A stretch of 64,000 nucleotides of DNA, taken from NCBI RefSeq assembly GCF_018283455.1, contig NZ_JAAMTH010000001.1, positions 2,275,501 to 2,339,500 of the forward strand, given 5' to 3'. Position numbers and translations under genes: made by a program. Under the pieces are notes generated by a model, which was not told where the DNA came from, did no database searches, and saw only the letters and a program-made list of their open reading frames with translations. Numbering within the stretch: position 1 is the stretch's first letter; the number at the start of each line of letters is the position of its first letter. Origin of the DNA: Planococcus sp. MSAK28401 (GTDB lineage Bacteria; Bacillota; Bacilli; Bacillales_A; Planococcaceae). Below, in pieces: positions 21,126-28,291 of this stretch.

Positions 21126-22457
21126 ATGAAAAAAGTGATTATAGTCGGCGCAGTGGCCGGGGGTGCAACTGCCGCAAGCCAACTCCGTTTTTATGATAAG
21201 GATATGGCTATTACGGTATATGACAGGGATTCGACGATGTCTTATGCCGCTTGTGGAACGCCGTATGTAATTGGCGAGGTCATTAAAGACGAAACTTCGC
21301 TCCTGATGGCCGACCCGGAACAGTTCCAGCAAAAACGAAATGTCGATGTCAGGCTCGAACACGAAGTTTTGGAAATCCACCGTTCCGAGAAAAAAATTCG
21401 CGTCCGCAATTTGAAAAACGGTGAGGAATTCGATGATTCCTATGACGTGTTGATTTTGTCTCCCGGCGGCAGCGCCATCATGCCGGAAATTGAAGGCTCA
21501 CAGAAGAGCCGCGTTTTTACGCTGCGCAGTTATAGGGATATGCAAGCCATCCATTCCTATATCCAGCATGAAAAGCCTTCGCGTTGTGTCATTTCAGGTG
21601 CTGGATTTATCGGACTTGAAATGGCAGAGAACCTCAAGCATCTCGGCCTGGAAGTCGATATCGTCCATAAGTCGAGCGCCATCCTATCGATTTTAGACGA
21701 GGACCTGTCACAGATGTTGCATGCCGAACTGGAGAAAAATGGCGTCCAAGTCCTCACTGACACCGTCATCGAAAAGATTGATGATCGAAACGTCCATTTA
21801 TCCAATGGAAAGAGTCTGGAAACCGATTTTGTCATCATGAGCATCGGCTTGAAACCGAATACCGAACTCGCTGAAAACGCCGGGCTCAGCATCGGTGAAA
21901 CCGGAGGAATCCGGACCAATGACTTCATGCAGACCGACGATGAATCAATCTACGCCATTGGAGACGCGTCGGAGAATTTCGATTTTATTACCGGAGACCC
22001 AAAACGCGTCCCGCTCGCTTGGCCTGCGCACCGCCAAGCTTTTCTCGTCGCGCAGCATATTACCGGCAACCCGATTGCGAAAAAAGGGCTGCTCGGCACT
22101 TCTGCCTTGAAAGTTTTCGATTTGGATGCAGCGATGACTGGGCTGACAGAAACAGCAATCAAAGAAAAAGGACTCATCGCAAAAAAAGTTATCCATACCG
22201 GAAACTCGAACGCGGGTTATTATCCGGATCATGAAAAACTGACCTTAAAAGTCCATTATAACCCCGAAACTAGACAGATTTTAGGCGCACAATGTGTTGG
22301 AGGAAAAGGCGTCGACAAGCGTATCGATGTAATAGCAACCGCAATTTATGGAGGATTGACCGTCGATGATTTGCAAGCGCTTGAACTCTGTTACGCTCCT
22401 CCCTTTTCTTCACCAAAAGATCCCGTCAACATGATCGGCTATAAAGCATTCGACTGA
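21126..22457 (+). CDS. cdr: CoA-disulfide reductase (FAD/NAD(P)H)
   Basis: A 443-residue flavoprotein disulfide reductase that uses NAD(P)H to reduce CoA disulfide and keep cytoplasmic thiols reduced. The FAD motif VGAVAGGATAA opens the protein, the single active cysteine is C43 in SYAACGTPY, the NAD(P) motif is ISGAGFIGLEMAE near residues 160-172, and the second FAD motif is YAIGDASE. A single cysteine rather than CXXC fits CoA-disulfide reductase; lack of a C-terminal rhodanese domain excludes the fused CoADR. Start at 21126 has AGGAG overlapping the degV stop. An NADH oxidase is the alternative. Confidence 0.82.
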   Translation: MKKVIIVGAVAGGATAASQLRFYDKDMAITVYDRDSTMSYAACGTPYVIGEVIKDETSLLMADPEQFQQKRNVDVRLEHEVLEIHRSEKKIRVRNLKNGEEFDDSYDVLILSPGGSAIMPEIEGSQKSRVFTLRSYRDMQAIHSYIQHEKPSRCVISGAGFIGLEMAENLKHLGLEVDIVHKSSAILSILDEDLSQMLHAELEKNGVQVLTDTVIEKIDDRNVHLSNGKSLETDFVIMSIGLKPNTELAENAGLSIGETGGIRTNDFMQTDDESIYAIGDASENFDFITGDPKRVPLAWPAHRQAFLVAQHITGNPIAKKGLLGTSALKVFDLDAAMTGLTETAIKEKGLIAKKVIHTGNSNAGYYPDHEKLTLKVHYNPETRQILGAQCVGGKGVDKRIDVIATAIYGGLTVDDLQALELCYAPPFSSPKDPVNMIGYKAFD

Positions 22458-22470
22458 TTTTCTACTGAAA

Positions 22471-22494
22471 GCGCCTGGAAACAGGTGTTTTTTT
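22471..22494 (+). terminator. Terminator of the yitU-yitS-cdr run
   Basis: Short stem GCGCCTG with CAGGTGT closed by a GAAA loop, then seven T. Confidence 0.7.
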
Positions 22495-22499
22495 ATGCA

Positions 22500-22542
22500 A
22501 AAAAAAGCTGTGAACAGGTCATTGCCTGTCTACAGCCTTTTA
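22500..22542 (-). terminator. Terminator of the GH13-like gene
   Basis: Stem AGGCTGTAGACAGGC with its near-complement, followed on the minus strand by TTTTTT. The gene's stop lies at its edge. Confidence 0.8.
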
Positions 22543-22543
22543 A

Positions 22544-23995
22544 TTATTTATTTTGGTTAGCTGCTTCATCAGCTTTCCGCTGCTTGCCCTTTTTCCAGAC
22601 AATCCATAAAAAGCCCATGAAAATCAAGTACATTAGCCCAAGAGTGACGATATAAGCCGTATTCAGTCCGCGTTTTTCTGTAATATGGTAGGTTTCCGCC
22701 AATTCACGGTCCAAGGTGAGACGGTACTGCCCATCTTCATCCGGGCGGACGATATCGCTCTCAAACAGTCCGCGAAGTTCCATACCTTCACCGATGACAT
22801 CCGGCGCCAAACTCAAGCTTTTCGTTTCCGATGAGTTATTGATGGCAACGATCCACGACTCTTCTTCGTTTGAACGCTTATAAACCATCCAGCCCTCTTC
22901 TTCATGTAGCAGCTCCAAGTCGCCTGTGCGCAATGCTTCAGAGGAATTGCGCAATGAGTTCAGATTGGTGATATAGTCGATTAATTCCTTTTCAACCGCC
23001 ATGTCCAAAATTTGGTGCGATTCCGGCAAGGTTTCGCCGTTCATCGCAGTTTCAGAACCATACTGGACGACCGGAATGCCCGGCATCGTCAATAATTGCG
23101 CAAACAGCATGCGCCAGCGCGTCGGCGGATAGCCTCTCGATTCGACAATGTCCGATGTGAAGCGTGAACCGTCGAGTGAATCGACACGGATCAATTTTCC
23201 TTCCGCTTGCTGCATCAATTCAGGGACCTCGGCTAAAGACTGGTCAAAATTACGATAGCTGTCTCGGAGCGTCTGTTCCACACCTTCTTGCACGACCGCG
23301 TCAAATCCAGCCTGGCTCTCCATTTCGGCATCTGCCAGCACGTAGAACCCTTCCTGCTGCTTAATGGCTTCAGAGAAATTTTCGACGAATGCCGGGTCCA
23401 GTTCCTCTGAATCCTGCAGACGGACTCCATCTATTCCATAGGTATCACGGAAATCGCTGAACATTTCGATCAAGGCCTGTTGAACTTCTTCATTGCCTGT
23501 ATCGAGCGAAAGCGTCTGGTCCCCATTATCAGTGAACCAATCCGGATTTTCCTGCGCCCACACGTGATCTACGCTCACTTCTTGCGTCGGCAAGTCGACG
23601 ATGACTTTCATGTCGCCTTCATGCACTTCATCGATGAGCGACTGAAATTCTTCAGCCGTTCCGAAATGGCGTTCCAATTGGCTATAATCCAGCACTTGCC
23701 GCCCATCGTAGCTTGCAGTTTGGAACACTGGACCGACCGACAGCATCGTGAAGCCCATATCCCGGACGTGTGCTAGTTCGCTTTCCATTCCTGAGAAATC
23801 ACCGCCGCTGAACGATGCCGGATCAGTGGAATCCACTTCATAATCGTTCTGGATCTGTTTATTGAAATAGCGGTCTACGAGAACGTCATAGATGCTTTCG
23901 TCTTCAATTGTGCGGGTCTCTTCAGCTGCCACACCGGCTATTGACGGCAATAACAAGGCTGCTGCCAACGCCCAAATCATAGTTTTTCTCTTCAA
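22544..23995 (-). CDS. Membrane-anchored GH13 (alpha-amylase fold) protein with degenerate active site
   Basis: A 483-residue protein with a signal peptide (about 1-24), a GH13 barrel, a small beta domain, then a membrane span (about 447-467) and a basic tail, so the barrel faces outside. The start is TTG with AGGAGGAG eight bases upstream. Conserved GH13 regions are recognisable but altered: region I has D134 but Q138-E139 where Asn-His is expected; region II has R192 but Q194 at the nucleophile Asp position; region III keeps E224; region IV reads S273-L274-D275 instead of Asn-His-Asp. A hydrolase without the nucleophile is unlikely to be active, so a binding or regulatory role is likely. 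Alignments made by eye could shift positions by one. Confidence 0.72.
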   Translation of the reverse strand: MKRKTMIWALAAALLLPSIAGVAAEETRTIEDESIYDVLVDRYFNKQIQNDYEVDSTDPASFSGGDFSGMESELAHVRDMGFTMLSVGPVFQTASYDGRQVLDYSQLERHFGTAEEFQSLIDEVHEGDMKVIVDLPTQEVSVDHVWAQENPDWFTDNGDQTLSLDTGNEEVQQALIEMFSDFRDTYGIDGVRLQDSEELDPAFVENFSEAIKQQEGFYVLADAEMESQAGFDAVVQEGVEQTLRDSYRNFDQSLAEVPELMQQAEGKLIRVDSLDGSRFTSDIVESRGYPPTRWRMLFAQLLTMPGIPVVQYGSETAMNGETLPESHQILDMAVEKELIDYITNLNSLRNSSEALRTGDLELLHEEEGWMVYKRSNEEESWIVAINNSSETKSLSLAPDVIGEGMELRGLFESDIVRPDEDGQYRLTLDRELAETYHITEKRGLNTAYIVTLGLMYLIFMGFLWIVWKKGKQRKADEAANQNK

Positions 23996-24171
23996 GTCCG
24001 TACTCCTCCTTCAATGAGGCCAAGATGATGCTCACCCGGTCTATTTTATCAAACTCGCCTGCCTGCCGCTATGTCATATTCGTGAAAGCGCAGCTGTTTA
24101 CGCCTAGTTTCGTCCAAACTGTGAAATTCGCCGGACGAATGGCCCGATTTTTCCTATTCTGATGACAACGC

Positions 24172-24190
24172 AAAAAAAGCTGCACGTTCC
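24172..24190 (-). terminator. Half of a terminator stem, split by the insertion element (distal arm)
   Basis: GCTGCACGTTCC preceded by seven A is the reverse complement of GGAACGTGCAGC at 25681-25692. Read on the minus strand, the arm ends in seven T. Removing the insertion element joins the two arms into a normal terminator behind the yisL-like gene. Confidence 0.85.
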
Positions 24191-24231
24191 CTGTCAGTAA
24201 AGGTAGTGACCCCTTAAAGTTAGAGTTTAGT

Positions 24232-25113
24232 TCATGCAGCTAATTGGCTGGCATGAGCTCGGTATTTCACCGGGCTCATGCCGGCCAATTTTTGTTTAAT
24301 GCGTTCATTGTTGTAGTAATCGATATAGTGTTCAATCCGCTGTTTTAACTCTTCATACGAAACCAACGTTTCTCCGTAATACATCTCTTGCTTTAGGAGA
24401 CCAAAGAAATTTTCCATGGCCGCATTGTCGGCACAGGTCCCTTTTCGGGACATGCTCTGGAAGATGCGTTGTTTTTTCAACGCTTTCACCCAGGCAACGT
24501 GCTGGTAATGCCACCCTTGATCGGAATGGAGGGTGGTCCGGTAAACCGCTTGTTCCTGAATCACTGGCAGGGCTTGGTTAAGTGATTCCATCACGAATTC
24601 CAGCGTCGGTCGTTTGGCCATACTGAACCCAATGACTTCGCCGTTATAGAGATCCATCACTGGACTTAAATAAAGTTTTTGTTCGCCCGTACATTTGAAC
24701 TCGGTCACATCTGTTGTCAGTTTTTGCAGGGCATACGGTGTGGAAAACCTGCGGTTCATCCGGTTTTTAGCGAGGGTTCCGACTTTCCCCTTATACGACT
24801 TGTAGCGGGATTTCCGGATGAACTTCACGCAGTTCAATCCCAAGTCTCGCATGAGACGCTGGACTTTCTTATGATTGATGTCGTATCCCTGTGCTCGCAA
24901 TTCCAAATGAATCCGTCGGTATCCGTAACGGCCTTGGTGCTTCTCGAAGAGCATCCGGATCACTGTTTTCCACTCCCGGTCCGGGTCTTCGCAATCGAAT
25001 CGCTGGCGATGGTAATGGTAGGTCGCATCTGGAAGATCGACGATGTTTAACACATCCGTTAATCGGAATCCTTCTTCGTGGAGTTCGAACGCCAGCGCTG
25101 CTTGTGCTTTTCG
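24232..25113 (-). CDS. IS3-family transposase OrfB (DDE integrase domain)
   Basis: The rve integrase part of the transposase. The catalytic triad is Asp in TTDVTEFKC, Asp in TLHSDQGWHYQ and Glu in NAAMENFFGLLKQE. Upstream of the core is the HTH_21 segment HQGRYGYRRIHLEL. An independent start (GTG, 25053) would lose part of the conserved N terminus. The frame stays open up to the AAAAG at 25108-25111 inside orfA, and from there reads KAQAALAFELHEEGFRLTDV, so it is probably made as an OrfAB fusion by -1 frameshifting. The start given marks the presumed shift site. Confidence 0.9.
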   Translation of the reverse strand, partial: RKAQAALAFELHEEGFRLTDVLNIVDLPDATYHYHRQRFDCEDPDREWKTVIRMLFEKHQGRYGYRRIHLELRAQGYDINHKKVQRLMRDLGLNCVKFIRKSRYKSYKGKVGTLAKNRMNRRFSTPYALQKLTTDVTEFKCTGEQKLYLSPVMDLYNGEVIGFSMAKRPTLEFVMESLNQALPVIQEQAVYRTTLHSDQGWHYQHVAWVKALKKQRIFQSMSRKGTCADNAAMENFFGLLKQEMYYGETLVSYEELKQRIEHYIDYYNNERIKQKLAGMSPVKYRAHASQLAA

Positions 25114-25616
25114 AGGAAGGCATCCGGATTCTCCTGGAAAGCTTTTAACTTTTTTAAATACGCCACTTCCAAACGAAGGAGCTCATTCTCCCGTTCCAAT
25201 TGCGCTTCCCGAGACAGGGGCTTTTCGTTCTTGATCGGTTTTGGTCTTTTTGACATGGAGGGCCGTCCTTTCGCTCGTGCTTCCAGGCCTTTTACCCCTT
25301 TCGCCAGAACTCGACGGTTCCAATTCACAATGAGTGAAGGATTGTTCATCTTGAAATGGAGCGCTGCGTCTTGGTAAGAAGCACCTGTGTGTTCCATAAA
25401 GTGTAATACATCCACTTTGAATTGAACAGAATACACTTGTTTTGTCTGCTTTCTCCGCAAGGCTTTAAGGCCAAACTCCTGATACGCCCGAACCCAGCGC
25501 ATAATCGGAGAGGGATCTGGCAAGCCGTATTTGTGGGCTAAGCGTCTATACCCCAACTTTCCTTCTGCGTATTCCTTCACTAGCTTCAACTTAAATTCTT
25601 CGCTATATTTCGCCAT
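25059..25616 (-). CDS. IS3-family transposase OrfA (helix-turn-helix protein)
   Basis: A 185-residue DNA-binding protein starting MAKYSEEFKLKLVKEY at 25616; an earlier frame start at 25631 lies within the terminal repeat region. Two HTH_28/HTH_29-type units are visible (residues about 5-50, ending MRWVRAYQEFG, and 60-110, NPSLIVNWNRRVL), followed by a coiled-coil leucine-rich segment (REAQLERENELLRLEVAYLKK cut here) used for multimerisation. It binds the element's ends and, fused by frameshift, delivers the OrfB catalytic domain. Confidence 0.9.
   Translation of the reverse strand: MAKYSEEFKLKLVKEYAEGKLGYRRLAHKYGLPDPSPIMRWVRAYQEFGLKALRRKQTKQVYSVQFKVDVLHFMEHTGASYQDAALHFKMNNPSLIVNWNRRVLAKGVKGLEARAKGRPSMSKRPKPIKNEKPLSREAQLERENELLRLEVAYLKKLKAFQENPDAFLEKHKQRWRSNSTKKDSD
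25106..25113 (-). other. Presumed -1 programmed frameshift site joining orfA and orfB
   Basis: Minus-strand CGAAAAGC is read GAA AAG C in orfA and CGA AAA GC in the orfB frame. The A-AAG core is a known slippery motif in IS3-family elements, and the orfB frame is open from here on. I did not find a convincing downstream pseudoknot by eye. Confidence 0.6.
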
Positions 25617-25680
25617 ATAAAAACACCCCAAAAGTTAGATTTGAACTCTAACTTTTGGGGTGCACTACCAAAACCAACAA

Positions 25681-25695
25681 GGAACGTGCAGCTTT
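25681..25695 (-). terminator. Half of a terminator stem, split by the insertion element (yisL-proximal arm)
   Basis: GGAACGTGCAGCTTT pairs with the arm at 24172-24190. It lies 22 bases behind the yisL-like stop codon, where its terminator is expected. Confidence 0.85.
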
Positions 25696-25716
25696 CAATT
25701 AGATAAAACGGCCATT

Positions 25717-26091
25717 TTATGCCAAGAAGTTAAAGCCGATCGGCAATTTGAAGCCGAGGAATAAAGTCACGAGCAAGAATACTGCAAACAATGCCCAGAA
25801 CAAGGTTACCGGCTTTTGTTTCTTGCCACGCACGAGGACCATTTCCATCATGCCGATAGTTAATAGCCCGAATAGGAATTTCAAGCCGTAAAGCATGGCA
25901 TCATATGACGAATGCTCGATGAACAAAGTCAGCCCAGTAATGATGATCAAAACGTAAAGCAGTCTCGTGATCATGTGGACGATTTTACGTCCTTTGCTGT
26001 CGCGGTGCATAAATGCAGCCACGAGGAAAAGCACGATGCCCACTACCCAAGTAGTGATGTGTAGATGCGTTGTATCAGTTAAAAATCCCAA
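25717..26091 (-). CDS. yisL: YisL family (DUF1516) membrane protein
   Basis: A 124-residue protein with four predicted membrane spans (about residues 10-28, 41-60, 67-85 and 97-116) and short loops. The start is TTG with GAGGTG five bases upstream. Length and the motif THLHITTWVVGIVLF match YisL of Bacillus, and the upstream neighbour is yisK as in B. subtilis. Function is unknown. Its terminator has been split by the insertion element, so transcripts may now run into the transposase genes. Confidence 0.85.
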   Translation of the reverse strand: MGFLTDTTHLHITTWVVGIVLFLVAAFMHRDSKGRKIVHMITRLLYVLIIITGLTLFIEHSSYDAMLYGLKFLFGLLTIGMMEMVLVRGKKQKPVTLFWALFAVFLLVTLFLGFKLPIGFNFLA

Positions 26092-26159
26092 AAGCTCACC
26101 TCATTTAATATAGTCCTCTCAAGTTTACCACATGCAGGACCACTGAAAGTGATTGTTCC

Positions 26160-27059
26160 TTATGACAAATGTGTGACGAGTGTACCGATTGACTGGATCG
26201 ATACTTTAATTGTATCGCCCGCTTTCAAAAACTTCGGCGGATTGAATCCTTTGCCGACGCCAGCCGGGGTTCCGGTCAAAATGACATCGCCCGGCTCAAG
26301 CGCCACCGATTTGGAAATTTCTGCAATCAACTCGTCCACGCGTCGGATCATATTTTCCGTATTGCCATTTTGACGAACTTCATCGTTCACTTTCGTCACA
26401 AGTGACAAATTCTGCGATTGTGGGATTTCATCCTTCGTGACCAGATATGGACCCATCGGGCAAGAACCTGGCAAGCTTTTCCCAAGGAAATACTGCTGGT
26501 GTTTTTCCTGAAGGTCGCGCGCTGTCAAATCGAGCGCGATAGTATAACCGAAGACATGATCGTAGGCCAGCTGTTTTGGAATCTTATGCCCGGCCTTGCC
26601 GATTACGACAGCTAATTCGCCTTCGTAATCATACGAATCGGTCACCTCTGCATGCACAGAGACCGTTTCTTCGTCGGCAGCGACCGTATTCGGGGCTTTT
26701 GTGAAAACGACCATATCTGCCGGTGCCTGCCCGCCCATTTCTTCTGCGTGGTCAGCATAGTTCTTGCCGATGCAGATAAAGTTTTTCGGAGGTCTTGGGA
26801 CAGGTGCCTGCCATTCGATTTCCGAAAAAGAGTGTTTGAATTGCTCAGGGGTTTCCGATTGGACAGCCGCCTCCGTCAATTTGCGGATCTGTTCCACAAA
26901 CTCCATTCCTTGCGATACTCCATCAATCAGCTTTTCCGGAAATTCCGGCAATACTTCCAGCTGCTCCTGGATGGCGAGGACATCCCACACGGCTTCTTCT
27001 TTTTTTACTTTTGGTCCAAAACGTTCTTCTCCTTGAAAGCGAAACGATAGAAGTTTCAT
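26160..27059 (-). CDS. yisK: YisK-like fumarylacetoacetate hydrolase family protein
   Basis: A 299-residue FAH-fold enzyme. A short N-terminal domain (1-90) precedes the FAH domain, with the metal-site motifs ICIGKNYADHAEEMG (near 98) and the acidic pair in YEGELAVVIGK, and the end motif DVILTGTPAGVG. B. subtilis YisK of the same family is an oxaloacetate decarboxylase that also affects cell shape through Mbl. Which C-C bond is cut here cannot be decided from sequence. AAGGAG precedes the ATG. Confidence 0.87.
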   Translation of the reverse strand: MKLLSFRFQGEERFGPKVKKEEAVWDVLAIQEQLEVLPEFPEKLIDGVSQGMEFVEQIRKLTEAAVQSETPEQFKHSFSEIEWQAPVPRPPKNFICIGKNYADHAEEMGGQAPADMVVFTKAPNTVAADEETVSVHAEVTDSYDYEGELAVVIGKAGHKIPKQLAYDHVFGYTIALDLTARDLQEKHQQYFLGKSLPGSCPMGPYLVTKDEIPQSQNLSLVTKVNDEVRQNGNTENMIRRVDELIAEISKSVALEPGDVILTGTPAGVGKGFNPPKFLKAGDTIKVSIQSIGTLVTHLS

Positions 27060-27102
27060 TCGTCAAACACTCCTTTTCTGTGATTGCATTCATTATACAC
27101 AT

Positions 27103-28281
27103 TCATCGTTTTGAATTGTTGCTTTTTTCAAAATTTCTTCCGTAAGTCCAACGGCGCCAGACCATTTCGATTGGCCCCCGTTTGAATTTGCTGAACCAAA
27201 GCTCCGCAAAGATCAATTGGACAATGAATATACCGACAGCGATCAATGTCCCGGTCAATAGATCCACTTGCCCATACAAGCCGAGCCCGAAGGAATAAAA
27301 AATCGACGTCGCAATGATAGATTGCGTAATGTAAATCGTCATCGACATCCTCCCCGCTTTGACCACCGGAGATAAAGCCTTCATGAAATTAAGGTTCATC
27401 GACAATAACGCGATGAGCCCTGCATAACCTACCGCCACCAATGGGCCTCCAAACATTTCCTGGACATATTGGAACGCATAATTGGTGTCGAATAGATAAG
27501 GAGTTGATTTCAGCAATAAGCCGATAGCAAGCGAACTAAAGGTCAATATCAGCCACGTCTTTTTCTTATTGGCTACTTGTTCAATCATCTGCCACTTAGC
27601 CGCTGCTGCGCCCACCATCATCAATGGCAAGATGGTGACTACATAAATGATAAAACTGAATGGATTGTTGCCATAATACCAATCCGTCAGCCGCCTGCTG
27701 AAAATTTCAGCGAAACTCCCTGAGCCATATGCTGCAATGGACTGCTCGGCTTCCTGATAACCAATATAAATATTCGGATCTGCCATGACCGAAATAAACA
27801 TAATGGCGGTGAACATCAAATGAGGCAATGTGTAGATCAGTATGCCAAGGCCAAGAAGCCAGTTTGCCGGCAAACTGAGCATACCGATCAACAACAAGCC
27901 CATAAGTGCATAGGTAATTAAAATATCTCCATACCAAATGAAGAATGCATGGATGATCCCAAATCCCAATAAGATCACCAGCCGCTTGATGGCTACCGGC
28001 AAAAATGGCTGCCCTTGTCCTTGAGCCCGCAAGAATTGCATCATCAAGCCGTATCCGAATAACATTGCGAATAACGGATAAAAACTGGCCTGAACGAAAA
28101 TGTCCAAACCGGTGAAAATGGTTTGGTCCATATTGCCGCTAAACCATTTATACGGATCGATATAACTTAAAGGCGTGTGGAAGGCCAGCATGTTGATGAG
28201 CAGGATTCCGAATAACGAAAATCCCCTCATCAAATCGATGGCATCCACCCGTTCACGTAAAGAGATCGGCTGTAATTTCAA
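27103..28281 (-). CDS. DUF418 family multispan membrane protein (YeiB-like)
   Basis: A 392-residue protein with about ten membrane spans. The start is TTG at 28281, six bases after a perfect AGGAGG; the longer frame to 28350 runs into addA. The N-terminal RVDAIDLMRGFSLFGILLIN is the typical DUF418 opening, and the C-terminal DUF418 half has MTIYITQSIIATSIFYSFGLGLYG and GPIEMVWRRWTYG. The fold resembles acyltransferase-3 membrane proteins. Function unknown. It begins ten bases after the addA stop and could be cotranscribed with addBA. Confidence 0.85.
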   Translation of the reverse strand: MKLQPISLRERVDAIDLMRGFSLFGILLINMLAFHTPLSYIDPYKWFSGNMDQTIFTGLDIFVQASFYPLFAMLFGYGLMMQFLRAQGQGQPFLPVAIKRLVILLGFGIIHAFFIWYGDILITYALMGLLLIGMLSLPANWLLGLGILIYTLPHLMFTAIMFISVMADPNIYIGYQEAEQSIAAYGSGSFAEIFSRRLTDWYYGNNPFSFIIYVVTILPLMMVGAAAAKWQMIEQVANKKKTWLILTFSSLAIGLLLKSTPYLFDTNYAFQYVQEMFGGPLVAVGYAGLIALLSMNLNFMKALSPVVKAGRMSMTIYITQSIIATSIFYSFGLGLYGQVDLLTGTLIAVGIFIVQLIFAELWFSKFKRGPIEMVWRRWTYGRNFEKSNNSKR

Positions 28282-28291
28282 AATAATCCTC

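Larger units (their letters stand above)
24202..25669. mobile_element. IS3-family (IS150-group) insertion sequence, about 1.47 kb
   Basis: The ends form an imperfect inverted repeat: GGTAGTGACCCCTTAAAG on the left, and on the right the complement of GGTAGTGCACCCCAAAAG, each followed by TTAGAGTT. Direct AAA flanks (24199-24201 and 25670-25672) are a possible 3-bp target duplication, the size used by IS3 elements, but such a short A-run could be chance. Two overlapping-frame genes, orfA and orfB, fill the element on the minus strand and encode HTH and DDE domains. Both look intact, so the copy may be active. Confidence 0.92.

Noticed and set aside
24082..24096. cre site upstream of the GH13-like gene
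   Set aside because: GTGAAAGCGCAGCTG fails at the conserved C near the 3' end, and no good promoter lies close.
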